Positions 14,817 through 24,261 are shown, counted from the stretch's first letter. The stretch is 64,000 nt of DNA from UBA7434 sp042090785 (GCA_042090785.1 JBELIP010000001.1:248001-312000); one strand, 5' to 3'. Notes: generated by a model not told the origin, from the letters alone. Numbers and translations are program-made.

Positions 14817-15860
14817 TTAAGCCTGAACTTTAGCCGTATAGAATCGATGACTCAATCCAACAAAGGTTAATAGCAACAGGGCGCCGACGGCATTGTGCGC
14901 TACAGCAACGGGTAACGGCAAGGACCAAATGATATTACTAAGACCAAGGCTCACCTGCACAAACAGGACAATCACTAAGGCAGTAGCCCATTTTTTTGCA
15001 GAAGGTAATTCAGTCTTTAGTAAACGCCAAACTAAATAAAGCACCGCTATTGTTACCACAATAGCACCAATACGATGACTAAAATGAATAGCTGTTCTAG
15101 CTGCACTGTCCATGATGCCGCCCAAATAATTGGGGCCAATATCTTGGGCAAAATTGAACCCAGTGGCAAAATCCATTGTTGGCCACCATACGGTTTGGCA
15201 CGTGGGCAAATCTGGACAGGCAAGCGCAGCGTAATTCGATGAGGTCCAGCCGCCTAACATAATTTGCAGAACGACGAGAATAAACACGGTAACCAATACT
15301 GGCCAAATGGATTGCAATGAACGCATCATAGATGGCGACACCGTCCATTGGTAATTGTTAAGCCGTAATGTCAGCAACCATAAAAGTGATAGAGTGGTGA
15401 AGCCACCCATCAAGTGTGCAGTGACGACTTGTGGCCATAAATTTAATGTCACCGTCCAGCGACCAAACATGCCCTGTAAAATCACCATCGCTAATAGGCA
15501 TAAGGGTAATTTAAACGGTGATAGCGAATCGTGGTTTTTAACTCGGTCGCGCCAAGCAATGCCGACTAATACAATACAGAACACACCTAAACTGGTTGCC
15601 AATAAGCGGTGCACCTGCTCTGGCCAAGTTTTATCATGCTCAACTGGGGTGTCGGGAAAGGCTGCATTGGCTACGGCAACCTCTTCAGAATCCATTGGCC
15701 AAAGAATATGACCATAACAACCTGGCCAATCGGGACAGCCAAGGCCAGCATCCGCCAAACGCGTAAAGGCGCCTAATATAATAACAATGACAGCAAATAA
15801 TGTTGCGCCAGCCGCAAATCTAAAACCGGGCTTTCGTTTTTCAGCAGTATTGATCAACAC
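14817..15860 (-). CDS. ctaA: Heme A synthase (CtaA/COX15)
   Basis: CtaA oxidises the C8 methyl of heme O to the formyl group of heme A. This 347-residue protein has about eight membrane segments. The first periplasmic loop contains the Cys42/Cys48 pair (GCPDWPGC). Likely heme-binding histidines lie in EQVHRLLA (His84), TAHLMGG, IHFSHRIGA and VAHNAVGA. A second cysteine pair is in the second-half loop (ACPDLPTC). The start is GTG at 15860, immediately followed by TTG, with the 211-residue gene ending 3 bp upstream, so the two are tightly linked. Confidence 0.94.
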   Translation of the reverse strand: MLINTAEKRKPGFRFAAGATLFAVIVIILGAFTRLADAGLGCPDWPGCYGHILWPMDSEEVAVANAAFPDTPVEHDKTWPEQVHRLLATSLGVFCIVLVGIAWRDRVKNHDSLSPFKLPLCLLAMVILQGMFGRWTVTLNLWPQVVTAHLMGGFTTLSLLWLLTLRLNNYQWTVSPSMMRSLQSIWPVLVTVFILVVLQIMLGGWTSSNYAALACPDLPTCQTVWWPTMDFATGFNFAQDIGPNYLGGIMDSAARTAIHFSHRIGAIVVTIAVLYLVWRLLKTELPSAKKWATALVIVLFVQVSLGLSNIIWSLPLPVAVAHNAVGALLLLTFVGLSHRFYTAKVQA

Positions 15861-15863
15861 GAT

Positions 15864-16499
15864 TTAGCGCTCTTTTGAATATTTAAGTAAATACTTGAGG
15901 TCTTTTAATATGGCCCCACCCTCATGCTCTTCGAGATAGTACATCATTGCCCAACCATCGGGGTCAACCACAAAAAATCTTGCCGTTTGATCACCCGCCA
16001 TTAATGCATTATCCAGCACGGTTAATTGTGCCGCGTTCGCTATCGCTACCTTCATATAATGATTGTCGGTTGCAAGATGAGCTGATAATTCATCACTCAG
16101 TGCAGACGCAACAGTCGTAGAGCTAGGCGCAGCCGCTAAGTAAACACGCTGTACTCGGTTCGCCTCTTTGTTTAACCGAATATGAATTTGGCGTGTTAGC
16201 AGTAAAGTGTCTAAACATGCCGCATCACAATCAGCACCACCACGAACAACAATAGACCACTTATCCTGCCATAAATTAGATTTATTATAATCTATATCAG
16301 TAGTGAGCGCTAACTGACTTAATTGAATGGGCGGCTGAATTAACACGCCTTCGTTCTTACTGCCCACATTAATATAGCCTGCTTGTACTAAGGCATAAAC
16401 AATGCCGGCAATAGCCATTAAACCAAACGGGACAGACCATAGCAGTGCCAACTTAATGCGGTTCGCTTTAATCTGCTGAGGGCTAAATGATGCTGTCAT
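15864..16499 (-). CDS. Membrane-anchored cox-cluster protein with a CxxxC motif
   Basis: This 211-residue protein has one N-terminal membrane segment (about 18-42) and a periplasmic domain. That domain contains Cys91-x3-Cys95 (GADCDAAC) and ends with a stretch like the end of a thioredoxin fold (FFVVDPDGWAMMYYLEEHEG). The CxxxC spacing and the overall plan match SCO-type proteins, although overall similarity is weak. Pseudomonas has a hypothetical protein at the same place between surf1 and ctaA. I infer a role in cytochrome oxidase assembly, perhaps thiol or copper handling. The family has no established function that I can name. Confidence 0.75.
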   Translation of the reverse strand: MTASFSPQQIKANRIKLALLWSVPFGLMAIAGIVYALVQAGYINVGSKNEGVLIQPPIQLSQLALTTDIDYNKSNLWQDKWSIVVRGGADCDAACLDTLLLTRQIHIRLNKEANRVQRVYLAAAPSSTTVASALSDELSAHLATDNHYMKVAIANAAQLTVLDNALMAGDQTARFFVVDPDGWAMMYYLEEHEGGAILKDLKYLLKYSKER

Positions 16500-16536
16500 A
16501 AGGTAAACTCTGTTTTAAATAATGAATTTCAACGAA

Positions 16537-17265
16537 TTAAGGATCAGCCACATCTTGTTGTCTTGGGCGAATCGATGAATACAACCAAAAGGCAAATAGC
16601 GCGGCGGCCATTAAAAACCATTGCAGCGCATAGCCCCAATGTTTTTCGGGCTGAGTGTTAACCGCAGGCCAGTCGACGGTCAATGCACCAATAGCTGTCG
16701 GCGCTAAGCGTACTGAATAAGGGTAAAGCTCAGTCTGTAATGCAGAAGCAATTCTTGGAATGTCCTCCCATTGTACGACCAAAGGCCATTGCTCAGACCA
16801 CTCATCAGCGGCTAATGTTATTGGTTCACCCAAGGGCACATGAATTTTGCCCAGTAAACGCACCCTAGAATCAATGACCGGTATCATTGGCAATTGCTGT
16901 CGATCAGGAAAACCGGCAATCCATCCACGATTAACTAACACTGTCATACCGCTATCGGTGGTAAATGGCGACAACACTTCATAGCCAACGACCCCAGCAT
17001 AAATACGGTTATCAAGCAGGACCGTATGCTGATTATCAAACTGGCCATTAATATAAACACGCTGGTAGGCGACTTGAGCGCCTGCTTCTAAGGGCGACAG
17101 CTCAACGGGCAGCATTTGCTCTTGGGCAGCATATTGTTGCTGTAATTGCTGCTTTTCTTCGCCTCGCTCTAACTGCCAAAAACCCAACCGCAACAGCAAT
17201 GGCAATGCCACTACTACAGTCATAAAAATTTTCCAGTTGGAATCCCAGCGATAAGCTGTAATCAT
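16537..17265 (-). CDS. SURF1-family cytochrome oxidase assembly protein
   Basis: SURF1 proteins help insert heme A into subunit I of cytochrome c oxidase. The 242-residue protein has the family layout: a membrane helix near each end (about 12-28 and 208-230) and a periplasmic beta domain between. Family motifs are YQRVYINGQF, TVLLDNRIYAGVVGYEVLSPF and VLVNRGWI, and HWGYALQWFLMA precedes the last helix. The ATG at 17265 is 48 bp from the ATG of the divergent DUF2909 gene. It lies between coxC and the CxxxC protein, as in Pseudomonas. Confidence 0.93.
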   Translation of the reverse strand: MITAYRWDSNWKIFMTVVVALPLLLRLGFWQLERGEEKQQLQQQYAAQEQMLPVELSPLEAGAQVAYQRVYINGQFDNQHTVLLDNRIYAGVVGYEVLSPFTTDSGMTVLVNRGWIAGFPDRQQLPMIPVIDSRVRLLGKIHVPLGEPITLAADEWSEQWPLVVQWEDIPRIASALQTELYPYSVRLAPTAIGALTVDWPAVNTQPEKHWGYALQWFLMAAALFAFWLYSSIRPRQQDVADP

Positions 17266-17313
17266 GGCAGTAACTTAAAGCGTATTGCGATCAACCACTT
17301 GGATAAAACCGCT

Positions 17314-17595
17314 ATGTTATTAAAAGTCATTATTGTGATCTTACTCATCGGGCTAATTATTAGTTTAGCCAGTGGGCTGGTATTTCTATTTAAGGATGTT
17401 GGCTCGACACGCCGCACACTTAACTCGTTAGGCATTAGGGTAGCACTCGCCGTTGCGTTAATGGGCACGACGGTTTATGGATTTTTTTCGGGACAGCTAG
17501 GAGTAGGGGCGCCGTGGGATGCGCGCAAATTCGACACACCCCAGCAACAAGTTGTTGAGCCCCAAATATCAAATGATATAAACAAAGAAGAATAA
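17314..17595 (+). CDS. DUF2909 twin-transmembrane protein
   Basis: This 93-residue protein has two hydrophobic segments (about 2-27 and 45-61 of the ATG-started form) and a soluble acidic tail. It fits the DUF2909 family found in proteobacterial cox clusters; its function is unknown. The frame also opens at TTG 17299, but the ATG at 17314 directly begins the first helix and is preferred. It lies on the strand opposite to all surrounding cox genes: divergent from surf1 (48-bp gap) and overlapping the 3' end of coxC by 27 bp. Its promoter would have to lie within the surf1 start region. Confidence 0.8.
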   Translation: MLLKVIIVILLIGLIISLASGLVFLFKDVGSTRRTLNSLGIRVALAVALMGTTVYGFFSGQLGVGAPWDARKFDTPQQQVVEPQISNDINKEE

Positions 17596-18537
17596 GCATA
17601 CCCACACAACATCAACAAAGTGCCAGTACCATGATGCTGCTTCAAAGCCAAAGCAGTCGTCATGTGAGAAGTGACCTTTAAGTGATCGCAGTAACATGAT
17701 CAACAACATGGTCATTCCCAAGAAAACGTGGAAACCATGGAAGCCGGTAAGCATAAAGAAGGTCGTACCGTAAATGCCACTTTCTAATGTTAAACCTAGA
17801 TCAACATAAGCTTCATGGTACTCCATGTACTGTAGGTACAAAAAGGCGATAGCCAATACAACCGTAGCAAATAACCAGCCTTGGAATTTAGCGCGGTTAT
17901 CGTCTTTTAAACCGTTGTGAGCAATATGAACAGTTACTGAAGATGATAAAAGCAAAATGGTGTTCCACATAGGCAACCACAGTGCTAAACCGTTATGTGC
18001 ATCTCGAGGATACATGCTGTTGCCTTCACCCGCACCTTGGATAAGTGCTTTTGCACCGTTCACTGCTTCATCTGGTGTTGTCATTGGCGGCCAAGCATAC
18101 TCATAACCTGAAGCTACCCACATTTTTGCGAGCTCCATATACTGGCCTTTATCACCTTCACCACCCAACCATGGGCCGGCAAGGTTACGCACGTAATAAA
18201 GCGCACCAAAGAATGCAGCAAAAAACATAACTTCAGAGAAAATAAACCAGCCCATGCCCCAAACGTAACTGCGTTTAAGTTGCACGCTGTTCATGCCTGC
18301 CATATTTTCAATCACGGTCTGGCGGAACCAAGCGAACAATGTGGCGCTTAACATCGCAAAACCTGCAATGGCAATATAGCGGCCAGCACCTGTCGCCTCG
18401 GCCTGTAGTTCATTAAAAAATGTCGCCAAACCAAAAATTAAAGCAAAAAGGCCTATGCTTGCCAATATCGGAAATGCAGACTGCTCCGGCACATAATAAT
18501 GTTCGTAGCCATCGACGTTATTGGTGTCTGTAGACAT
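17569..18537 (-). CDS. coxC: Cytochrome c oxidase subunit III
   Basis: Subunit III is a seven-helix membrane protein that stabilises the aa3 oxidase and its proton uptake. Hallmarks are GWFIFSEVMFFAAFFGALYY, LLLSSSVTVHIAH, the LTGFHGFHVFLG histidine motif, and the C-terminal WYWHFVDVVWVCLFFFVYI. At 322 residues it is longer than the usual 260-295. The surplus lies in the periplasmic/loop stretch of about residues 120-185 (after the AGPWLGGEG motif). Its 3' end overlaps the opposite-strand DUF2909 gene by 27 bp. It follows ctaG with a 72-bp gap. Confidence 0.96.
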   Translation of the reverse strand: MSTDTNNVDGYEHYYVPEQSAFPILASIGLFALIFGLATFFNELQAEATGAGRYIAIAGFAMLSATLFAWFRQTVIENMAGMNSVQLKRSYVWGMGWFIFSEVMFFAAFFGALYYVRNLAGPWLGGEGDKGQYMELAKMWVASGYEYAWPPMTTPDEAVNGAKALIQGAGEGNSMYPRDAHNGLALWLPMWNTILLLSSSVTVHIAHNGLKDDNRAKFQGWLFATVVLAIAFLYLQYMEYHEAYVDLGLTLESGIYGTTFFMLTGFHGFHVFLGMTMLLIMLLRSLKGHFSHDDCFGFEAASWYWHFVDVVWVCLFFFVYII

Positions 18538-18609
18538 TGTATCTCTCCGTTCTAACAGTTTTGCTTGCTGATTTTTGCATAGCTCACTGCATTACTATTT
18601 AAAAATAAT

Positions 18610-19182
18610 TTATAGCGCTGTCAAACTATCCACTTGAATAGCGCCGGTTTCAGTCACATCAAATAAGGTATAGGACAAGGTAATGGTCTTTACATCGTCC
18701 GGCAAATCTCTATCAACAATAAATTTAAGTGGCATATCAACATCGCTACCGCCACTTAATAACTGCTGGTTAAAACAAAAACATTCAGTTTTATGAAAGT
18801 AAGTTGCCGCTCTACCCGGAGACACACTCGGTATTGCCTGAGCAGTCATTTCACCAGAGGTTGGGTTTCTTGCATAAAAAGTGGTTTCAATCTCTTGGCC
18901 CGGATGGACTTTAATATCGAATACTTCTGGCCGAAACTCCCACGGCATACTTTCATTATTGGTTGCAATAAATTGCACCGTCACTTCGCGACTGGTATCA
19001 ATTAATTCTGCAACCGGAACAAAGGCTTCGGTATTGGTCTTGCCGTTTAAACCAGTGACGTCACAAAATAAATCGTAAAGTGGCACTAGAGCAAAACCAA
19101 AGCCGAACATTGCAACAGTAACCATCAACAAGCGCGCAACTATTTTGCGCACGGGTAGACTTTTGTTAAGTTGCTCTGTCAA
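18610..19182 (-). CDS. ctaG: Cytochrome c oxidase assembly factor CtaG/Cox11
   Basis: Cox11 delivers copper to the CuB centre of subunit I. The 190-residue protein has one N-terminal membrane anchor (about 14-36) and a periplasmic immunoglobulin-like domain. The copper-binding cysteine pair is in ECFCFNQQLL, with a further conserved cysteine in LYDLFCDVTGLNG. The start is TTG (19182), preceded by GAAAGG at a suitable distance. No in-frame ATG exists before the membrane anchor. Position between coxA and coxC is typical. Confidence 0.94.
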   Translation of the reverse strand: MTEQLNKSLPVRKIVARLLMVTVAMFGFGFALVPLYDLFCDVTGLNGKTNTEAFVPVAELIDTSREVTVQFIATNNESMPWEFRPEVFDIKVHPGQEIETTFYARNPTSGEMTAQAIPSVSPGRAATYFHKTECFCFNQQLLSGGSDVDMPLKFIVDRDLPDDVKTITLSYTLFDVTETGAIQVDSLTAL

Positions 19183-19232
19183 TGTTGTTACCTTTCAAAT
19201 TAACTATCTAATTAACTAAACCCGCAGCAATA

Positions 19233-20786
19233 TTATTTAACTGCTGGAGGTGTAATAAATGTGTGGTATGGCGCTGGAGACGCAATTGTCCACTCTAAAC
19301 CTTCTGGATTATCCCAAACTTCCGCAGTGGCTTTTTGACCGCCACGAATCGTTTTAATGACGATAAACAAGAAGAATACCTGGCTAAAGCCGAATAAGAA
19401 CGCACCCATACTGGCAATTTGGTTAAAGTCAGCAAACTGTAATGCATAGTCAGGAATACGACGAGGCATACCCGCTAAACCGACAAAGTGCATTGGGAAG
19501 AAAGTGATGTTTAAACCAACAAACGATAACCAGAAATGCGCTTTACCTAAACGCTCGTCATACATATTGCCACACCACTTGGGTAACCAGTAGTAAACCG
19601 CAGCGAAGATCGAGAAGATCGCACCCGGCACTAATACGTAGTGGAAGTGAGCAACAACAAAGTAGGTATCATGGTATTGGAAATCCGCTGGCGCAATTGA
19701 CAGCATCAAACCAGAGAACCCACCAATGGTAAACAAGATAACAAAAGCAATAGCAAACAGCATTGGCGTTTCAAATGTCATTGAACCGCGGAACATGGTT
19801 GTTACCCAGTTAAATACTTTAACGCCTGTAGGCACCGCAATTAACATGGTTGCGTACATAAAGAATAGTTCGCCGGCAATTGGCATACCTACCGTAAACA
19901 TATGGTGAGCCCATACGATAAACGATAAGAACGCAATCGACGCTGTAGCGTAAACCATAGAGGCATAACCAAACAGAGGCTTACGCGCAAACGTTGGGAT
20001 AATCGCCGAAGCAATACCAAACGCTGGCAAAATCATAATGTACACTTCAGGGTGGCCGAAGAACCAGAACACGTGCTGGAACAATACGGGATCACCACCA
20101 CCTGCCGCGCTAAAGAAACTAGTGCCAAAGTGAATATCCATTAACATCATGGTGACACAACCGGCCAATACTGGCATTACCGCAATCAGTAAGTAAGCTG
20201 TGATTAACCATGTCCATACGAACAATGGCATTTTCATTAATGTCATACCCGGCGCACGCATATTCAATATTGTTGCAATAATATTGATAGAACCCATTAT
20301 CGATGACGCACCCATAATATGAACGGCAAAGATAAAGTAGGTTACGCTTGGTGGCGCGTAGGTTGTTGATAAAGGTGCGTAGAAAGTCCAACCAAAGTTA
20401 GGCCCGCCGCCTTCCATAAATAATGTTGATGCTAACAAGGTGAAAGCAAACGGAAGAATCCAGAAGCTCCAGTTGTTCATGCGCGGCAAGGCCATATCTG
20501 GCGCGCCAACCATCATTGGAATTAACCAGTTGGCTAAACCAACAAATGCCGGCATAACAGCACCAAACACCATGACCAGACCATGCATGGTTGTCATTTG
20601 GTTAAAAAATTCAGGCTCAACTAATTGTAAACCCGGCTGAAATAATTCAGCGCGGATAACTAGCGCGAATACGCCACCCAAAAGAAACATGGCAAAACTA
20701 AACCATAGGTACATTGAGCCAATATCTTTGTGGTTAGTGGTATATAACCAGCGCCCAAAACCTTTTGCAGGACCGTGATCACCCAT
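19233..20786 (-). CDS. coxA: Cytochrome c oxidase subunit I (aa3 type)
   Basis: This is the catalytic subunit, with heme a, the heme a3-CuB centre and the proton channels. At 517 residues it is full length with twelve membrane helices. Visible markers are the heme a ligand region TTMHGLVMVFGAVMPAF and the D-channel entry APDMALPRMNN. The CuB/Tyr motif is in HPEVYI (Glu near 247, marking an A1-type oxidase), followed by the HH pair (WAHHMFTVG). The axial histidines are in HDTYFVVAHFHYVL. It follows coxB by 12 bp and starts the core of the leftward operon. Confidence 0.98.
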   Translation of the reverse strand: MGDHGPAKGFGRWLYTTNHKDIGSMYLWFSFAMFLLGGVFALVIRAELFQPGLQLVEPEFFNQMTTMHGLVMVFGAVMPAFVGLANWLIPMMVGAPDMALPRMNNWSFWILPFAFTLLASTLFMEGGGPNFGWTFYAPLSTTYAPPSVTYFIFAVHIMGASSIMGSINIIATILNMRAPGMTLMKMPLFVWTWLITAYLLIAVMPVLAGCVTMMLMDIHFGTSFFSAAGGGDPVLFQHVFWFFGHPEVYIMILPAFGIASAIIPTFARKPLFGYASMVYATASIAFLSFIVWAHHMFTVGMPIAGELFFMYATMLIAVPTGVKVFNWVTTMFRGSMTFETPMLFAIAFVILFTIGGFSGLMLSIAPADFQYHDTYFVVAHFHYVLVPGAIFSIFAAVYYWLPKWCGNMYDERLGKAHFWLSFVGLNITFFPMHFVGLAGMPRRIPDYALQFADFNQIASMGAFLFGFSQVFFLFIVIKTIRGGQKATAEVWDNPEGLEWTIASPAPYHTFITPPAVK

Positions 20787-20798
20787 CGTCGGTGCTCC

Positions 20799-21983
20799 TT
20801 ATTGATTTTTCTTGAAAGTTAAAATGTCGACTGGTTGTAGCTGATCGCCCATATTGTTACCCCAAGCATTACGCTTAAAAGTAATAACAGACGCTAAGTC
20901 GATATTATTAAGTTGATTACCAAATACGGGCATAACCGCATTTCCAGCAACACCATTGACCATGACATCAATATGAGCGTCAATCGGTCCAGTAGTAATA
21001 TTAGTGCCAACCAGTGATGGCCCAAGACCACCCTGACCATTGGCACCATGACAAGCTACACAGTTTGCTTGGTAAACTTTTTCGCCGCGAGCATACAATT
21101 CATCCATCGTGAATGTTTGCGACATTGCCGCTCTAAGCTCTGCAGCTTCTTGTTTTTTACCCGCTAACCAGTTTTGATAATCGGCTTCTTCCATGGCGTG
21201 AACCACAATTGGCATAAAGCCATGCGCTTTACCACAAAGCTCAGCACACTGACCTCGGTAAATGCCAGGCTCTTCGACAATCGTCCATGCATCATTAACA
21301 AAACCTGGAATCGCATCGCGCTTAACCGCTAAAGCAGGTACCCACCACGCATGCAGCACGTCGTTGGCAGTAATTAAGAAACGCACCTTCTTATTAATAG
21401 GAATAACTAATGGCTCATCAACCTCAAGCAAATAGTGCTCGCCCTTGGGAGCACGGCCATAAATTTCATCTTGTGGCGTAGTAAGGTTACTAAAAAAGCT
21501 AACGTCATCACCAAGATACTCGTATTGCCACTTCCACTGATGACCAACAATTTTAATATTAATGTCAGCTTCAGATGAATCGTAAATCTTAATCAGCGAA
21601 GATGTTGCTGGAATCGCCATTAACACTAAGATAAGCGCAGGGATTAATGTCCAAGCAAGCTCAATAGCCGTGCTTTCATGAAACTTAGAAGCAACAGCGC
21701 CTGAAGATTTACGGTGCATAATCATGGAATAAAACATGATGCCAAACACGACAACACCAATCCAAACACAGATCCAGAAGATCAACATATGAAGGTCGTA
21801 TATCTCACGACTGACGGCAGTAACACCTTCAGTCATATTTAGACCCCAACGCTGGGCTTCATCAACCACTGCATCGCTGGCGCCAAAAGCTTGAACGCTA
21901 GTCATTAGTAGGGTTGGCAGTAATAACACCTGTCCCAACACCCACAAAAGCTTGCTTGCAAGCTGTTTGCCTATTAAACGCAT
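20799..21983 (-). CDS. coxB: Cytochrome c oxidase subunit II fused to a cytochrome c domain
   Basis: Subunit II takes electrons from cytochrome c through the binuclear CuA site. This 394-residue form has a signal peptide, two membrane helices, and the CuA cupredoxin domain with GQCAELCGKAHGFMPIVVHAM near residues 240-260. A C-terminal cytochrome c domain carries the heme site CVACH (near 305) and a later Met ligand candidate in AVMPVFG. The open frame reaches 22016, but the ATG at 21983 has an AGGAG sequence about 10 nt upstream and directly begins the signal peptide, so it is preferred. It is the first gene of the leftward cox operon. Confidence 0.96.
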   Translation of the reverse strand: MRLIGKQLASKLLWVLGQVLLLPTLLMTSVQAFGASDAVVDEAQRWGLNMTEGVTAVSREIYDLHMLIFWICVWIGVVVFGIMFYSMIMHRKSSGAVASKFHESTAIELAWTLIPALILVLMAIPATSSLIKIYDSSEADINIKIVGHQWKWQYEYLGDDVSFFSNLTTPQDEIYGRAPKGEHYLLEVDEPLVIPINKKVRFLITANDVLHAWWVPALAVKRDAIPGFVNDAWTIVEEPGIYRGQCAELCGKAHGFMPIVVHAMEEADYQNWLAGKKQEAAELRAAMSQTFTMDELYARGEKVYQANCVACHGANGQGGLGPSLVGTNITTGPIDAHIDVMVNGVAGNAVMPVFGNQLNNIDLASVITFKRNAWGNNMGDQLQPVDILTFKKNQ

Positions 21984-22509
21984 AATCCACAATCTCCTAA
22001 AACACACATATATCACTGATAAATATCGACTGACCTTAAATCAATCTGATGACAGCACCAATAAACAGGCTAACACCTAAAAACTCTGCCTTCCAACCTC
22101 ATCTAAGGGTATGAATTGCTTAGACAAAGCAATAACGACCGGCTGTTCCACCGATAGATAACTCTATTTGCCTCAATTCGATACGCCTTAATTTAGACTG
22201 CGCCAATATCTAGCGCGATGCTGGAAATAAGCAGTTGCACAACGGGTGTGCGACAAAACGCCGCGATTATAACAAACGATACAAATATCGCACTATCCTG
22301 CGAACAATATAATCACCATCACACCCAGATGTCCGTAGAAATACCGTTATCAAATGGCAAATATTAAGCAGCTCAAGCATTGTTTTTGATTAAACTGACC
22401 AAACTGATAGAAATCCGCTACTTTGTCCTCTTTTTTTGGTTGTAAATGGCATGCAAGCTTCTAACACTGGTTACATATACGTCAAATCCGGCCTTCTCGT
22501 TCACAATTA
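21984..22509. other. Noncoding region upstream of coxB and the MATE gene
   Basis: This 526-bp divergent spacer has no gene that I can support. On the - strand a TATAAT (22271 down to 22266) may be the -10 of the cox operon, although no good -35 precedes it. Transcription from it would give a leader of about 275 nt. Two inverted repeats fall inside that leader: GTTGCACA-N5-TGTGCGAC at 22234-22254 and ATTGCTT-N5-AAGCAAT at 22115-22133. Confidence 0.6.
22266..22271 (-). promoter_or_regulatory. Possible -10 element of the cox operon promoter
   Basis: The - strand reads TATAAT here, a consensus -10. The matching -35 window (about 22289-22294, AGTGCG) is poor, so an activator might be needed or the match may be chance. 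The predicted start of transcription is near 22259. Confidence 0.35.
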
Positions 22510-23880
22510 ATGGTGACTTTGAATAATACCGAAATGGGTAATAACAAGCCTCACACAGCTAAAATCCACCACAAAATCTGGGCCATTGCTTGGCCAATGA
22601 TACTGAGTGGCATCTCTGTACCTATGCTTGGTCTGGTAGATACAGCCTTACTCGGGCATTTAGATAGCGCCCGCTATCTAGCCGCCGTGGCCATAGGCGC
22701 TCATGTAATTGCAATTCTCTATTGGAGCTTTAGTTTTTTGAGAATGGGCACCACCAGCCTCGTGTCACAAAGCATGGGTCGAAACAGCACTACCGCCAAT
22801 ACTCATATAAACAACAATGCCGACACCGACAGTATTATTTATCGCACCCTATTAATGGCAGCGATATTCGGATTGTTGCTAACCCTTATCATCCCTTGGC
22901 TAATCGACCCCATTATAGTACTGATGAATGCCAGCAATAATATCGCCAGCTTAGCGGCTGAATATATTCGCATTCGTCTTTACTCGGCACCTGCAGCAAT
23001 GATGACATTTGCCATTGCTGGCTGGCTTATTGGACTCAAAAGAACCAAGGCAGCATTAGCGCTAGTGCTATTAAGCAACCTCACGAATATTGTTTTAGAT
23101 ACCGTGTTTATTGTGGTCTTAGATATGAACAGCACTGGGGCCGCTATCGCATCAGTTATTGCCGAATACGTAGGCCTAGCACTTGGCTTAACCTTTGTTG
23201 CTCAACATAGTCAGCTAATGTATTTAAAGCGCTGGCAAAACTGGCTTTCAGTGAAAGCCTACCAACAAATTTTCAGTTTGAATGCACATTTATTTATTAG
23301 AACCTTACTGCTGTTTTTCACGTTTAATTTTTTTACCGCTCAAGGCGCTAGCTTGAGTGACAATATATTAGCCGCCAACGCCATTTTATTGCAGTTAGTG
23401 TTTTTTTCTGCCTATGTCATGGATGGCTTTAGTTATGCCGCCGAAGTGCTCTGTGGCGAAGCAACTGGCAGCAAACAACGACAACTCTTTATTACTAGCG
23501 TAAATGCTTGCGCCTTATGGATTGCAATAACGGCTTTACTATTTAGCGCGGGTTTCTGGATATTAGGCGATACCATTATTAGCCTATTAAGCGATATGCC
23601 GGCCGTTATGCAGCTAGCAAACCAATATATGGCTTGGCTAATACTAATGCCAATAGCCGGCATGCTGGCCTATTTGCTTGATGGCGTTTTTGTTGGCGCA
23701 GGACAAACACGACAAATGCACTTAAGCATGTGGTTTGCCGTGGTCATTATATTTTTACCCACTTGGTGGTTAACACAAGTTTGGCAAAACCATGGATTAT
23801 GGTTTGCCTTTATCTGCTTTAGCTTAGCACGCGGTTTTAGCTTAGCGGCTTGTTATCCTAGATTGCTAAAAAGAATATAA
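22510..23880 (+). CDS. MATE-family efflux transporter (DinF-like)
   Basis: This 456-residue protein has about twelve hydrophobic segments. Family features are IWAIAWPMILSGISVPMLGLVDTALLGHL at the N-terminus (positioned around residues 23-51) and the related GFSYAAEVLCGEATG segment in the second half. MATE proteins export drugs or metabolites using a proton or sodium gradient. The best resemblance is to the DinF branch. The ATG at 22510 gives a short polar N-terminus. A later in-frame ATG (22534) is possible. It converges with the yheV gene 2 bp away. Substrate cannot be inferred. Confidence 0.88.
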   Translation: MVTLNNTEMGNNKPHTAKIHHKIWAIAWPMILSGISVPMLGLVDTALLGHLDSARYLAAVAIGAHVIAILYWSFSFLRMGTTSLVSQSMGRNSTTANTHINNNADTDSIIYRTLLMAAIFGLLLTLIIPWLIDPIIVLMNASNNIASLAAEYIRIRLYSAPAAMMTFAIAGWLIGLKRTKAALALVLLSNLTNIVLDTVFIVVLDMNSTGAAIASVIAEYVGLALGLTFVAQHSQLMYLKRWQNWLSVKAYQQIFSLNAHLFIRTLLLFFTFNFFTAQGASLSDNILAANAILLQLVFFSAYVMDGFSYAAEVLCGEATGSKQRQLFITSVNACALWIAITALLFSAGFWILGDTIISLLSDMPAVMQLANQYMAWLILMPIAGMLAYLLDGVFVGAGQTRQMHLSMWFAVVIIFLPTWWLTQVWQNHGLWFAFICFSLARGFSLAACYPRLLKRI

Positions 23881-23882
23881 AT

Positions 23883-24137
23883 TTACTTGGGGTCAATCAA
23901 TTTTACTGCCTCGACAGCCACTTCATGAGCAAGCGGCTGCTCGCCTAAACGGTTTTGATTCACTCTTGTTGCTATTTCTTCTTGTGGCGGCGCAGTTGCT
24001 TGCTCTAATGATTCTTCAAAACCACAGCTAATACAAGCGCGCCATTTTTTATCATCATCATTAAGATACACAAAAATTTTATCGGCCTGCTTACACTGCG
24101 GGCAAACGGCACCTGCAATAAATCGTTTGTTACGCAT
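23883..24137 (-). CDS. YheV-family zinc-ribbon protein
   Basis: This 84-residue protein begins RNKRFIAGAVCPQC, very close to the start of E. coli YheV, and has two cysteine pairs (Cys12/Cys15 and Cys35/Cys38) spaced as a zinc ribbon. The C-terminal half is acidic and probably disordered. The family's function is unknown; nucleic-acid or protein binding is possible from the fold. The ATG at 24137 is the only sensible start. It faces the MATE gene end to end and is divergent from the carbonic anhydrase gene. Confidence 0.85.
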   Translation of the reverse strand: MRNKRFIAGAVCPQCKQADKIFVYLNDDDKKWRACISCGFEESLEQATAPPQEEIATRVNQNRLGEQPLAHEVAVEAVKLIDPK

Positions 24138-24261
24138 ACCACTTACTCTTTTTTAAAATAATATTTATCATGATAACAGTGGTAACTATTATTGGATATA
24201 ATCAAACCACTTATATCAAAACGTCAAACACAAACGCTGCGACAAGCTCTGAGATAACACC

